Source: JBFMHP01 sp040752855 (GTDB lineage: Bacteria > Pseudomonadota > Gammaproteobacteria > RBG-16-57-12). From it: a stretch of DNA of 64,000 nucleotides. Location of the stretch: assembly GCA_040752855.1 (NCBI GenBank), contig JBFMHP010000026.1:10693-74692 (forward strand), written 5' to 3'. Of this stretch, positions 38,440 to 48,135 are shown piece after piece. Both the position numbers and the translations under genes were made by a program. How positions within the stretch are numbered: the first letter of the stretch is position 1; every line of letters starts with the position of its first letter. The notes beneath the pieces were generated by a model, which saw only the letters and a program-made list of their open reading frames with translations, was not told the origin of the DNA and did not search any database.

Positions 38440-41400
38440 TCAGCCACTCCCAATAATTGCCGCTCGGGCGCGCTCAAACCGTTGCTCAAGCTCGACCAGC
38501 GCAGCGGGTGAGGTCACGCCTATCCCCCGCCAGCGCCGTTCGAGCATCCGCGCCTCGTCTCGTTTGTCATGCGCCGCGCCGCTCTTCAGTTTCTCCGCCA
38601 GCAGTTCAACCTGATATGCCAAGCGCTGCTGCTGCGCCGCTGGCGGCGAATCGATACCAGCGAGGATTTCCATATGCAGGCACAGGCGCTGGCGGTCCAC
38701 GAGATTGTTTTGCATTGCCTCGCGCGCTTCGGTGAGCGCTTGAGCATCGCCCGCGCGGCAAGCCTCAAGCCGCGCCAGCCCCTGGTGGAAACGTTGACGC
38801 AGCAGCGCTTCATCCTCGGCGGCAAGCCCCGGCAATGCATCCCAAGCGCCGGTGAGTTCGGCCTGCGTGAGCGCTTCAGCGGGGCGCCCTTCACAGACGG
38901 CTGAAAGCCAAGCCTCGACCTGGCGGCACAGCGCGAGTTTGGAATCTTCCAGCGCTTGGTAGGCCGCCCGCTCGGCCTGAAGCCGCCGCGCATTGGCCTC
39001 GGCAAAGGCTTGGCATGCCGCCTGATAACGCGCTTCAATGGCTTGACGTTGCGCCTTGGGCACCTCGCCCGCCTCCTTCCACTGCTGCTGCAACCGGTCA
39101 AAATCGGCGCGCGCGCCTTTTAAGGCATCGCCTTCGAGCGCGCCCAGCCGCTCGATCTCGGCGCACAGCGCCTCGCGGCCCGCGAGCTGTTCCTGCAGGG
39201 CCTGCATCTTGGCGTCGCGTTGCGCCTGGCGCTCGCCGAACACCGCTCCGCACGCGGCGCGAAACTCCCGCCACAGTTCGCCTTCCTTGTTCGCCGGCCC
39301 GATCTCACGCCACTGCACCTGGAGCTGTTTGATCTGTTCGATCGCCGCCGGCAGGGCCAGCTCACCGTTGCGTTGCTTGGCAACGACGGCCTCGGCCTGA
39401 CGAATCAACGCCTGCTTGGCCTCGAGATGGCGCTTGCGATCCAGGCGCGCGACCTTGCGCAGTTGATCGATGGCATGGTGATAGCGCTGGCTGAGCGGTT
39501 TCCATTCACGGTGCGCGACCGAACCCAGCGCGCGCCACTCCTCGTCCGCCACGCGGATGATCTGTTCCAGCGCCTTGATGTCGACCGCCGCGCCCTCGGC
39601 GATCTTCTCCGCATACAGCCGCTCGAGATTGGCGCACACCGCCTCGCGCGCCGCCTTGTTCGCCTGCTGGCGCGCACGCTCATCGCTAAATCGGCCTTGG
39701 CAGATCTCATGGATCGCGTTGCAGGCCGCGTCAAAACGCTGCCAGACCTCAGACGTCTGATCGACCTCGCGCGTGTCGTACTGGCGCCATTCGCGCCGCG
39801 CCTCCTTGATGCGTTCGACCGCCAATTTCGGATCGATCTCATTGCCTTCGACTTGCAGCTGCTGCGCAAGCCGTTCCATGTCCTCGCACAACGTCACTCG
39901 CGCCGGCACATTCGACCACTCACGCCAGTCCTCAAGCTCGCGCACCTGGTTGAACGCCGCATGGAAGCGTGTCGCAAGTTTGTCGCTCTTCAGTCGTTGC
40001 GATTGCGCCTCATCGAAACCCTGCAGGAGTTTCTGGCCGCGGCGCGCCCAATTCGCCGCCGCCTTGAAACGCCCCTCCGCCAGGGCCTGTTCGAGTGACG
40101 GCACCAGGGATTTGAATTCTTTGACATCGGCCTCGCGCTGTTGGGTCTGTTGTTCAACGCGCGACTGCAAGGCCGCGAGATCACCGCGCACCGCTTCGAC
40201 CAGCTCGGACGGAAGCTTGAAATGCACGGGAAGTTGGATTTCATCACGCCTGGCCACCAGCCGCTTGAGCTGTCGCGTATCTGGGACGGTCTCCGCTGCC
40301 GTCAGCTCGCGCAGCTCGGCGGAAAACGTTTTCATCATCGCAAGGCTGGTGTGATAACGCGCCGCATCGCCGGCCAAATCCTGCAAGCGGGTGCGCAATT
40401 CCTCGTAGCGCTGGCGCAGGCCGCGCTCTTCCGCCTCCGGCAGGGGCTCGCAGCGGCGCCAGTCTTCGTGCGCAGCGGCCAGTTGTGACGCCAACGCCGT
40501 TGCCTGATCCTCACGTGGCGCAGAGCATCCTTCCAGTTCACGCAGCGCGGCGCTCAGCGCATCGATCACCGCTGTTTTGCCCGCGCGCAACGGCGCGAGG
40601 CGGGCCTCTTCGGCCTGGCGCACAGCCTCCTCCGCGCGCTGGCGTTCCAAGCCGCTGTCATACCCAGCTCGCAGTTCGGCGAATTCCGCGCTCATCTGCT
40701 CGTTCCACGCGCCATCCGTCTCCGGACGCCACGCGGCGCGATTCTCGTCCCAGCGCCGGCACAGTTCGCGATAGGCATGTTCCTTCAGCAGCCAGGTGCG
40801 GAATTTCTTCGCGCTTTGCGCCAGGGCCTCGAGTTCCCGCAGCAACCGTTTGGCCTCGGCCTTGATCCGCTCGGGACGCTCCTCCTCCGCCTTGATCGCC
40901 TCCAGCCGCGCGGCGGACAGGGCGTGGATGCGTTTGTCGCTGCGCCGTGAGGCATTGACTACACGCTCGAGCGTGGAGCGCTGCGTCACGCGCTCCAGCG
41001 CCGCCTCGCGCACCTCGGGCTGGGCCGCGTTGAGCGCGAGATCACCGAGCAGGCCTTGGCGCTGGAGTCGCGGGAGCAGGGCCAGGATCAGGTCTGTCTC
41101 CGATGTGCTCTGGGCCACCAGCTCCAGCACGCGCTGCTCCTCGATCCGGTCGAGAGTCGCGCGGCGTTGTTCCGGCGTCAGGGCAGAGACGGCAACCCCG
41201 GCGATGAGCTGCGCCAAGCGCTGTCCAGCCACCTCGTGGACCTCACCCTGTGCGGGATCGCGCAGCAAGGCCAGCAGCGCGCCGGGCTCCTGCAAGCGCC
41301 GGATCGCCAATTGCCGGATGCTGCCCTGGGCATCGGTCTTGGCGACCTCGGCCAGGATGCGTTGCGACTCCGGCGCCGCCTCATCCAGGGCTTGCAGCGC

Positions 41401-41466
41401 CTGCCGGCGCACCTCGGCATTGGTATGTTTCCATTTGGGCGCGAACAGGTTGGTGAAAAACATCAT
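38440..41466 (-). CDS. DUF349 repeat protein
   Basis: A 1008-residue, strongly charged helical protein. The N-terminal 170 residues look HEAT-like (VRRQALQALDEAAPESQRIL, RQLAIRRLQEPGALLALL). Several DUF349 units follow, marked by repeated W-x-x-x-G/Y patterns such as WRQYDTREVDQTSEVW, WREIGPANKEGELWREF and WKEAGEVPKAQRQAIEARY. There is no signal peptide or membrane segment. Function is unknown. Its first codons lie in a segment that is duplicated near 43528-43656, upstream. Confidence 0.9.
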   Translation of the reverse strand: MMFFTNLFAPKWKHTNAEVRRQALQALDEAAPESQRILAEVAKTDAQGSIRQLAIRRLQEPGALLALLRDPAQGEVHEVAGQRLAQLIAGVAVSALTPEQRRATLDRIEEQRVLELVAQSTSETDLILALLPRLQRQGLLGDLALNAAQPEVREAALERVTQRSTLERVVNASRRSDKRIHALSAARLEAIKAEEERPERIKAEAKRLLRELEALAQSAKKFRTWLLKEHAYRELCRRWDENRAAWRPETDGAWNEQMSAEFAELRAGYDSGLERQRAEEAVRQAEEARLAPLRAGKTAVIDALSAALRELEGCSAPREDQATALASQLAAAHEDWRRCEPLPEAEERGLRQRYEELRTRLQDLAGDAARYHTSLAMMKTFSAELRELTAAETVPDTRQLKRLVARRDEIQLPVHFKLPSELVEAVRGDLAALQSRVEQQTQQREADVKEFKSLVPSLEQALAEGRFKAAANWARRGQKLLQGFDEAQSQRLKSDKLATRFHAAFNQVRELEDWREWSNVPARVTLCEDMERLAQQLQVEGNEIDPKLAVERIKEARREWRQYDTREVDQTSEVWQRFDAACNAIHEICQGRFSDERARQQANKAAREAVCANLERLYAEKIAEGAAVDIKALEQIIRVADEEWRALGSVAHREWKPLSQRYHHAIDQLRKVARLDRKRHLEAKQALIRQAEAVVAKQRNGELALPAAIEQIKQLQVQWREIGPANKEGELWREFRAACGAVFGERQAQRDAKMQALQEQLAGREALCAEIERLGALEGDALKGARADFDRLQQQWKEAGEVPKAQRQAIEARYQAACQAFAEANARRLQAERAAYQALEDSKLALCRQVEAWLSAVCEGRPAEALTQAELTGAWDALPGLAAEDEALLRQRFHQGLARLEACRAGDAQALTEAREAMQNNLVDRQRLCLHMEILAGIDSPPAAQQQRLAYQVELLAEKLKSGAAHDKRDEARMLERRWRGIGVTSPAALVELEQRFERARAAIIGSG

Positions 41467-41554
41467 GGGCGGACTTCGCTGAAATGAAAAAAGAAGGGCT
41501 CTATTCTAGCGCCAATCCCCGGCCCGGTGTCACGCCGGTTTTCATGAGTATCCG
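41425..41554. repeat. Direct repeat, left copy (DUF349 gene start and fic gene end)
   Basis: About 130 bp nearly identical to 43528-43656. It includes the first 14 or so codons of the DUF349 gene, the spacer (TATTCTAGCGCCAATCCCCG) and a copy of the last codons of the fic gene. The two copies differ by a few substitutions and short indels. They flank the DUF3472 gene. Confidence 0.85.
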
Positions 41555-41961
41555 TTGGTCGCAAAAAGATAGAAGCGCCGTCAGTAACGAAACTCCGCCC
41601 CAGGATTCACCCCCCTTCTGATACGCATTGGCCGGGGGAGCACCAAACACAACCCTACGGTCATGCATGATGCTTGCACATGAACGGGACCTTAGGCTCG
41701 GCGATGAAACAGGACACTACCGTGAGCACGATGCCACTGATCGAAGGAAACAATGGCCTTAACAAAATTAGCGCCGCACTAAAGGAATGCGCTGCCAACA
41801 AATGAATGCAGTATTCAAGGGCTTATAGAGCATCTCAGCATTATGGGATGTTGTACTTAGGAGGAGTCCGGGGGGAGACAATGACACTATCCCCCCGGAA
41901 TTTTGATGCGCTGCTCGTAGATTTAGCCCAGACAAGCAGCATCGATAGAACATCCTGCGGA
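41467..41961. other. Gene-poor gap between the DUF349 and DUF3472 genes
   Basis: Its first 90 bases belong to the left direct repeat. The remainder to 41866 shows no convincing gene, only short frames without ribosome sites. The last part contains the inverted repeat at 41867-41899. This stretch is clearly more AT-rich than the flanking core genes. Confidence 0.6.
41867..41899. terminator. Inverted repeat downstream of the DUF3472 gene
   Basis: TCCGGGGGGA (41867-41876) pairs with TCCCCCCGGA (41890-41899) around a 13-nt loop. It lies 62 nt after the DUF3472 stop. The T run follows on the plus side (ATTTTG), not the minus side, so terminator function for the DUF3472 gene is uncertain. Confidence 0.45.
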
Positions 41962-43167
41962 TTATCTGAACGTTATGTCGATAGGAACACCTTGTACGTT
42001 ATTCGCTTTGTTCACCTCCGTAAATGCATTGGTTGGGTCAACAATAGCGCCAATATAAAAACGGCCCCTCTGGCTGATCTGGGAGCCATTTGGGAGAGTT
42101 ACGAGTTTCGTGACCGAAGAGGACATCCCCCCGCCAAGGCTGAGTAGAAATGCATCTCCAAGCGGGGTGTCAGAGGTAGTGATCACCCGATCTTGCGATA
42201 AGTACAGCCGACCATAAGGATAAAGAGGAGATGAAGCAGGCCCGCCATTGTAGAAACTAGCTACAACTTGAATTGTTTCACCAACCTTTGCAGTAAATGG
42301 CGCGCTAATAGACTTAACTTGAAATTCTGGTGTATTCCAGAGCGATTGATACGAAGCGGTGGTTTGCCCCGTACCAAGGCCGATTTGATGGATCGTTATA
42401 TCTCTTCCGTCAGTTGTCACGTTCTGGAAATTGTTACAGACATCAAAATTGTAATAAGCAACTGCGACATCTGCGGCATAAAAGGAACTTTGTGCGACAG
42501 GCCCTCGAAACATGACCTTGGCGGAGGGTCCGCCAGCGCATTGCCTATCCATTCCTTGGCGGAAATCTTCCAAAAAGCTGACCATATTATTGCGTGCGAC
42601 TCGCCCATAGCCCTGGTAGCCCGGAGTGTTCGCAACATGTATCTTGCCTATAATTGTGGTTTGGCCAGTTACTGTATCTGAAATGGTACCGCGCCAATTC
42701 TCGCCAGTCGCATCCGTTCCATCAAAGCTTACCCTAAGCTTATACTCGCGGCCCTCTACCCATGGATAGGGGATGTTGCATGAGACTCCGCTATCTTCAT
42801 GAGTAAAACGCTGACAAATATCGGGATGGGCATAAGCAAGATCTACTAACGTTGCCGTCCCTGACCCTGGTGAAGCATCCCAGATTGAAAACAACACCCT
42901 CTTTTCCGTTCCGGCAAGTTGTGTGCCTATATAGCCCCTCGCGCCATTCTCGAAGGACCATTGAAATGCGGGATAAGCTAGGCCTGAAAGCGGCGCCTCG
43001 ATCCACGTTGTGAAAATCTCAATATCATTGAACGGTCCGGGCGCGTTAAATTCATACCAACTGGCAGTTGTTGGAGCCGGTTGGGCATTTGCCGCTGGAA
43101 TGGTGCAAACAAGCAATGGCGAGATTGCACAGAACGCAAGGAGTTTCTTGAACGTTTTTGTAGCCAT
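41962..43167 (-). CDS. Secreted DUF3472/CARDB-like protein
   Basis: A 401-residue exported protein. Signal peptide (LLAFCAISPLLVCTIPAANA), then a DUF3472-like domain (SWYEFNAPGPFNDIEIFTTW, FSIWDASPGSGTATLVDLAY) and a C-terminal CARDB-like adhesion module (KVGETIQVVASFYNGGPASS, NAFTEVNKANNVQGVPIDI). The location is probably periplasmic or extracellular; a carbohydrate or surface-binding role is inferred. ATG at 43167 is chosen as it starts the signal sequence. Codon and base use are AT-richer than neighbours, and duplicated DNA flanks the gene, suggesting acquisition. Confidence 0.82.
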   Translation of the reverse strand: MATKTFKKLLAFCAISPLLVCTIPAANAQPAPTTASWYEFNAPGPFNDIEIFTTWIEAPLSGLAYPAFQWSFENGARGYIGTQLAGTEKRVLFSIWDASPGSGTATLVDLAYAHPDICQRFTHEDSGVSCNIPYPWVEGREYKLRVSFDGTDATGENWRGTISDTVTGQTTIIGKIHVANTPGYQGYGRVARNNMVSFLEDFRQGMDRQCAGGPSAKVMFRGPVAQSSFYAADVAVAYYNFDVCNNFQNVTTDGRDITIHQIGLGTGQTTASYQSLWNTPEFQVKSISAPFTAKVGETIQVVASFYNGGPASSPLYPYGRLYLSQDRVITTSDTPLGDAFLLSLGGGMSSSVTKLVTLPNGSQISQRGRFYIGAIVDPTNAFTEVNKANNVQGVPIDITFR

Positions 43168-43426
43168 ACTCTCAGTTCTCCATCTCATTAAGTTTGATAA
43201 GGCCTGCTTATTACTTAGCGTGGGTCAAGCTATGGGGATGATCGCTGGCAACGCGCTGACCTGTACGCAAAAAAAATGTAACAGACCAATTGATCTATGT
43301 CCACGCCGACTGAGGAGCGATCGGCGTGTCCTAATGCTGGGCAACCACCGCCGGAGAATAACCATGGCAGTTGCGAGCGTATATAAGCGCCCGCTTTCGG
43401 ATTAAATCGAGTCACGCATTTTGAAC

Positions 43427-43490
43427 AAACTCATAACAGAAATGCACCAGGAGTGCGCGCACCAGCGCGGGGACATGCTCGTCACAACCG
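43427..43490 (-). pseudogene. Remnant of a fic gene
   Basis: This stretch matches 44168-44232 inside the intact fic gene (both contain AGAAATGCACCA, TGCGCGCACCA and GCGGGGACAT) with scattered differences, but lacks the rest of the gene. It lies in the 43168-43634 gap, which otherwise holds the DUF3472 leader and the right direct repeat. It is most simply a decayed copy left by a duplication. Confidence 0.7.
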
Positions 43491-43527
43491 TGGAGCGATT
43501 TGAGAACATCCACCAATTCATCTCGGC

Positions 43528-43656
43528 ATGTTTCCATTTGGGCGCGAACAGGTTGGTGAAAAACGTCATGAGCGGACTTCGCTGAAATGAAAAAGAAGAA
43601 GGGCCCTATTCTAGCGCCAATCCCCGGCCCGGTGTCACGCCGGTTTCATGTATCCG
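43528..43656. repeat. Direct repeat, right copy
   Basis: Near-identical to 41425-41554. It contains a truncated copy of the DUF349 gene start followed by the true 3' end of the intact fic gene (stop at 43635). Together with the left copy it brackets about 2 kb holding the DUF3472 gene and a fic remnant. Confidence 0.85.
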
Positions 43657-44795
43657 GGCCGGAGACGATCATCCTGATCGAGATATATCAGATCGCGGTC
43701 GAGCAGGCCGCGCAGATCGCGCTGCCCGGTCTTGTCGCTGCGCTTGAGATAGAGACTTCGGTACCACGGCGCCGCGCGCAGCTCGGAGAGCGACATCAAC
43801 CGGCCCGCCCCCATGATTTGCGACAAGATCGTGTATTGTCGCGCATTGATTTCCTTGGTCTCATACAGCTCCCGCGCCTGATTCTTGAACAGCAGCAGCG
43901 AGACGATGGCATTCACGCGATCATGCAGCCGGTTGACGACGGTGAGCATGCCCTCAAGATGAAACTGCACGAAGGCGGTATTCGGGCGGTCCGCGCCCTT
44001 CTCCGCCTCCTTGCGACACTGGTTGAACAAGGTGAAATAACGGTCGATATGCTCGAGGTAGTAACGCGCCATCGCAAACGGCGCGTAGCGGTAACCGGCC
44101 GCTTGCAGCACGGTCGCCTCCAGCACCCGGCCGACGCGGCCATTGCCGTCCCAGAAGGGATGGATCAACTCGTAATAGAAATGCACCAAGGGTGCGCGCA
44201 CCAACGCGGGGACATTTTCATCACACAATTGGTTGTGCCACTGCACCAGTTGCTCGAGCAGCCGCTGGATGTCGCCGCCGTACTGCGGAGGCTTGTAACG
44301 GCCGCCGTGCGCGGAATCGCCCACGTAGGTGATCGTATCCTTGGCGTTGTCGCGCAGCACACCGGGCTGATTGCGCGGATGGCTCAAGCCCTGGGTGATG
44401 GCCGCATGGACGGCGTGGATGAAATCGAGGGACAGCCGCCAGTCCGGATTCATGGCCGCTTGCTGCGCCAGCCGATACGCCGCTTTGATGTTGACCGCCC
44501 GCCGCTGCTCCTCTTGCTGCACGATCGCGGGGTCCATCTCCAGCACCTGCGCCGTTTCCTCCTCGCTCAGTGTGCCGCCTTCGATGGTGTTGGTACCGAA
44601 GACGCTACCCGCAATGACTTCACGCTCGAGCTGACTGGCCACTTGCGAAAGCGGTGAATCGATGAAGCGGCGGTGCGCGTCCTCCACGCGCTGGAGGGAA
44701 AGGATGATCGCTTGGGCATCGATGCCCGTTTCAAAGGTAAAGGGGCCGAAACGGGCGGTATCCACCTTGTGACGAACATCCGGCAAGGAAATCAT
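43635..44795 (-). CDS. Fic family protein (probable AMP-transferase)
   Basis: A 386-residue Fic protein. The catalytic motif is complete: HPFWDGNGRVGR at 212-223. An N-terminal inhibitory-helix motif TNTIEG (68-73, S/TxxxEG) indicates a self-inhibited class II enzyme. A C-terminal winged-helix-like region (ITTLSQIMGAGRL-type; here QYTILSQIMGAGRLMSLSEL) resembles DNA-binding tails of this group. Fic enzymes AMPylate protein targets; the target here is unknown. No antitoxin gene is adjacent. Its 3' end lies in the direct repeat. Confidence 0.92.
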   Translation of the reverse strand: MISLPDVRHKVDTARFGPFTFETGIDAQAIILSLQRVEDAHRRFIDSPLSQVASQLEREVIAGSVFGTNTIEGGTLSEEETAQVLEMDPAIVQQEEQRRAVNIKAAYRLAQQAAMNPDWRLSLDFIHAVHAAITQGLSHPRNQPGVLRDNAKDTITYVGDSAHGGRYKPPQYGGDIQRLLEQLVQWHNQLCDENVPALVRAPLVHFYYELIHPFWDGNGRVGRVLEATVLQAAGYRYAPFAMARYYLEHIDRYFTLFNQCRKEAEKGADRPNTAFVQFHLEGMLTVVNRLHDRVNAIVSLLLFKNQARELYETKEINARQYTILSQIMGAGRLMSLSELRAAPWYRSLYLKRSDKTGQRDLRGLLDRDLIYLDQDDRLRPGYMKPA

Positions 44796-44909
44796 GGCGT
44801 TTTTGTCCAGAAAAATGTCCAGACACTATAGCGCAATAAATTCAATCAATACAATCTATTATTAAAATAGACGCGCCCGAAATGTCGCCAAAAATGTCCA
44901 CCCCATGAT

Positions 44910-46115
44910 TCACTCGTGCCGCAAGGCGTCAATGGGGTTGAGTCGGGCGGCCTTGCGCGCCGGGAAGTAGCCGAAGACCACGCCAACGGCGGCGGAGAAG
45001 AGAAAGGCCATGAGCATGATGCCGCCGTCGAGCAGGAACGGGACCTGCAAGGCCCCGGCGATGAAGTACGAGACGACCACCGCAAGCACGATGCCGACGA
45101 TGCCGCCGACCGAGGAGAGCACCACGGCCTCGACCAGGAATTGGCGCTGCACCTCGCGCTCCAGCGCGCCGATGGCCAGACGGATGCCGATCTCGCGCGT
45201 GCGTTCGGTCACCGAGACCAACATGATGTTCATGATGCCGATGCCGCCGACCACGAGGCTCACCGCCGCCACCGCGCCGAGCAGCGAGGTGAGCACCTGG
45301 GTGGTGCCGGTCATGGTCCGGGCGATCTCCTTCATGTCGATGACGCTGAAGTCGTCTTCCTTCTCGCCGCTGATGTGGCGCCGTTCGCGCAGCAGCCGTT
45401 CGATGTCGCGCTTGATCGTTTCCGTGGCTGCCCCGGGGCGCGTCGAGAGATAGATGAAGTTCACATCCTGATTGCCCGCGAGGCGCCGCCAGAAGCCGCG
45501 CAGGGTCGTGAGCACCACATCGTCCTGGTCCTGCCCCATGGCCGATTGTCCCTTGACGGCGAGCACGCCCACCACCTGGCACGAGATCTTGCCCAGGCGG
45601 ATGTTGCTGCCGGTGGGGTCCTGCGTGCCGAAGAGCGTCTTGCGCACGCTCTCACCGAGCAGGCAGACCGAGGCCCCGGCGCGCAACTCACCGCTGGTGA
45701 AGTTGCGGCCGCTGCTCAAGCCCCAGTTACGCACGGTGAGGTACTGCGCATCGACGCCGGTGACGATGGTCGACCAGTTGGCATTGCCCGACACGGCGGT
45801 CGACGGCTGCGAGGAGGCGGCGCTACTCGCCACGATGTTGGGCACATCGCGTCCCAGAGTCTCGGCGTCGGCGAGCTCGAACGGCTTGGCCGATTCGCGC
45901 GATCCCGGCCGGAAGCGCTGCCCCGGACGGATAATGAGCAGATTGCTGCCGAGGCTTTCGATCTGGGCGGTGACCTTGGCGGTGGTGCCTTGGCCGATGG
46001 TCATCATGGTGATCACCGCCGCTACGCCGATGACGATGCCGAGCATGGTCAGCGCCGAGCGCAGCAGGTTGCGGCGGATCTCACGCAGTGCGAGGGAGAG
46101 TGCACTCCACCACAT
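44910..46115 (-). CDS. MacB-type ABC transporter permease
   Basis: A 401-residue MacB/FtsX-family permease. An N-terminal transmembrane helix (LTMLGIVIGVAAVITMMTIG) is followed by a large periplasmic MacB_PCD domain and three C-terminal helices (LLGAVAAVSLVVGGIGIMNI onward) with the family segment SVTERTREIGIRLAIGA. The ATPase is a separate protein here. It overlaps the ATPase stop by 1 nt. With the adaptor it should form a MacAB-like exporter that needs a TolC-type channel from elsewhere. Confidence 0.94.
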   Translation of the reverse strand: MWWSALSLALREIRRNLLRSALTMLGIVIGVAAVITMMTIGQGTTAKVTAQIESLGSNLLIIRPGQRFRPGSRESAKPFELADAETLGRDVPNIVASSAASSQPSTAVSGNANWSTIVTGVDAQYLTVRNWGLSSGRNFTSGELRAGASVCLLGESVRKTLFGTQDPTGSNIRLGKISCQVVGVLAVKGQSAMGQDQDDVVLTTLRGFWRRLAGNQDVNFIYLSTRPGAATETIKRDIERLLRERRHISGEKEDDFSVIDMKEIARTMTGTTQVLTSLLGAVAAVSLVVGGIGIMNIMLVSVTERTREIGIRLAIGALEREVQRQFLVEAVVLSSVGGIVGIVLAVVVSYFIAGALQVPFLLDGGIMLMAFLFSAAVGVVFGYFPARKAARLNPIDALRHE

Positions 46116-46822
46116 CAGGGCGCGCCTCCGTTGATCTCTTCGCGCAACACCTTGCCGTCCAGAAAATGCACCACGCGTTGCGCATAGGCGGCGATATCCT
46201 GTTCGTGCGTCACCATCACGATAGTGATGCCGCGCTCGCGATTGAGCCGGGTGAGCAGTTCCATGATCTCGTGGCCGCGTGCACTATCGAGATTGCCGGT
46301 CGGTTCATCGGCGAGCAGCACCGCCGGTTCGGTCACTAGCGCCCGGGCGATGGCGACACGCTGCTGCTGGCCGCCGGAGAGTTCCGCCGGCGTGTGGCCC
46401 TCGCGCCCTTCGAGACCCACGGCGGCGAGCGCGGCACGGGCACGGGCGTGACGTTCGCTGCGCGCAATGCTGCGATAGACCAGCGGCAGCTCCACATTCT
46501 CCAGCGCCGCCGTGCGCGCCAGCAGGTTGAAGCCTTGGAAGACGAAACCGATGTAGTGCCGGCGCAGCAGCGCGCGCTGATTGCGCGAGAGCTGCTCCAC
46601 CGGCGCCCCTTGAAACAGGTATTGGCCCGAGGTGGGGACATCGAGGCAGCCGAGGATATTCATGCAGGTGGATTTGCCCGAGCCGCTCGGCCCCATCATG
46701 GCGATGAACTCGCCCTGCTGAATATGCAAATCAACCTCGCGCAGCGCCTGCACGGCCGCCGCGCCGCGGCCATATGACTTGCTCAGGCCGCGCAAGGAAA
46801 TGAGCGCCTCAGTCGCGTTCAT
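46115..46822 (-). CDS. MacB/LolD-type ABC transporter ATPase
   Basis: A 235-residue ATPase of the MacB/LolD class. Walker A GPSGSGKST, the family segment RRHYIGFVFQGFNLL, signature ELSGGQQQRVAIARALV, Walker B VLLADEPTGNLDS, and H-loop VTHEQD. It partners the permease encoded next. The start overlaps the adaptor stop by 4 nt (ATGA), showing one operon. Confidence 0.95.
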   Translation of the reverse strand: MNATEALISLRGLSKSYGRGAAAVQALREVDLHIQQGEFIAMMGPSGSGKSTCMNILGCLDVPTSGQYLFQGAPVEQLSRNQRALLRRHYIGFVFQGFNLLARTAALENVELPLVYRSIARSERHARARAALAAVGLEGREGHTPAELSGGQQQRVAIARALVTEPAVLLADEPTGNLDSARGHEIMELLTRLNRERGITIVMVTHEQDIAAYAQRVVHFLDGKVLREEINGGAP

Positions 46823-48069
46823 CGCGCCGCTCCGCCCGCGACATCCACCAGCAATTGCACGCCCGCCTGCAGCTCGCCTTCGACCAGCTGCGTCATGCGT
46901 CCATCACTGGCGCCGGTGCGCACGGTGATCGCCACGGGCTGCTCGTCTTTCAGCAGCCACACCTTCTTCTGCTGGTTGCCGCCATCGACTTTCGCCCGCG
47001 GTTCGCGTGTTCCCCAGCGCGGGAAGAGCTGTTCCATGATGCCACGCTGTTCTTTCGCCTGGGTGAGCGGCGGTGTGAAGCGCAGCGCCGCATTGGGCAG
47101 CAGCAGCGCATCACGGATCTCATCGACGACGATGCGCGCGGTAGCCGTCATGCCGGGGCGCAGCGACAGGTCCTGATTGTCGACCGCGAGAATCGTCTCA
47201 TAACTGACCACGCCTGCTGCGTTCTGCGGTGCGAGTCGCACCTGATTGATGCTGGCCGGAAAACTGCGCTCGCCGTAGGCGTCGACCGTGAAGGTGGCCT
47301 TTTGCCCGGCGCGCACTTGGCCGATGTCGGCCTCATCGACCGCCACGCGCAGCTCCATCTGGCCCAGACTCTCGGCGAGCGTGAACAGCACCGGGGCTTG
47401 GAGTGAGGCGGCCACGGTCTGCCCCGGCTCGATCGCGCGTTTGAGCACGATGCCATCGATCGGCGAACGGATGACTGCTTTGGACAAACGCGACTGTTCG
47501 GCATTGAGCGTCGCCTTGGTCTGCGAGACCTGCGCCCGAGCACTCGCCGCATCGGCCAGCGCGCGATCGCGCGCGGCGTTCAGCGTGTCCATGTCTTGCG
47601 GCGCGCACAGACCCTGCTGCGCCAGCGTCTCGCAGCGCTTGAGTTTCAATTCACTTTCCTTGACCGTCGCCTCGGCCTGCAACACCCGGGCGCGCGCCAC
47701 CTCCAACGCCGCCTGCGACTGCACCACCCGCGCGCGCTGCTCATCGGTGTTGATACGCGCCAGCACCTGGCCGCGCTTGACGCGATCGTTGAAATCCACC
47801 GCCACCGACTCGATCGTCCCCGAGATCTCGCTGCCGACATCGACCTGATTGACCGGCGCGAGCGTGCCGGTGGCGGTCACTGTGATGGTGAGATCCCCGC
47901 GCTCGACCGGCGCCGTGACGAATGTCGGCGCGCCTTTCCCCTCATCGCGCATGAACAGATAAGCCGCCGCCCCCAACGCCAGCAGCACCGCTGCAATGAT
48001 GATGATTCGCGTACGGCTTGGCGTTGATTGGGCTAAGAGGGTGTGGATATCCGGTGATTCATTGGTCAT
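46819..48069 (-). CDS. MacA-like periplasmic adaptor (HlyD family)
   Basis: A 416-residue membrane-fusion protein. One N-terminal transmembrane helix (IIIIAAVLLALGAAAYLFM), a lipoyl/barrel-sandwich domain (GTLAPVNQVDVGSEISGTIE), an alpha-helical hairpin (res about 110-200) and beta-barrel segments. It should link the MacB-like permease to an outer membrane channel. It is the first of the three transporter genes, 66 nt downstream of the C39-like protease gene. Confidence 0.94.
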   Translation of the reverse strand: MTNESPDIHTLLAQSTPSRTRIIIIAAVLLALGAAAYLFMRDEGKGAPTFVTAPVERGDLTITVTATGTLAPVNQVDVGSEISGTIESVAVDFNDRVKRGQVLARINTDEQRARVVQSQAALEVARARVLQAEATVKESELKLKRCETLAQQGLCAPQDMDTLNAARDRALADAASARAQVSQTKATLNAEQSRLSKAVIRSPIDGIVLKRAIEPGQTVAASLQAPVLFTLAESLGQMELRVAVDEADIGQVRAGQKATFTVDAYGERSFPASINQVRLAPQNAAGVVSYETILAVDNQDLSLRPGMTATARIVVDEIRDALLLPNAALRFTPPLTQAKEQRGIMEQLFPRWGTREPRAKVDGGNQQKKVWLLKDEQPVAITVRTGASDGRMTQLVEGELQAGVQLLVDVAGGAAR

Positions 48070-48135
48070 AACAGCCAGTCATCAGAGTTCTGTGATTATA
48101 GACGTTCCCGCACGCGGCAACGTTGCGCCGATTCG

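Noticed and set aside
41806..42147. Plus-strand frame of 113 codons overlapping the end of the DUF3472 gene
   Set aside because: It contains the inverted repeat at 41867-41899 and then runs antisense to DUF3472 coding sequence; no family features.
42268..42681. Plus-strand frame of 137 codons in the DUF3472 gene
   Set aside because: Wholly antisense to a gene with signal peptide and domains.
41425..43656. Insertion sequence bounded by direct repeats
   Set aside because: The repeats are copies of host gene ends and no transposase or terminal inverted repeats are present.
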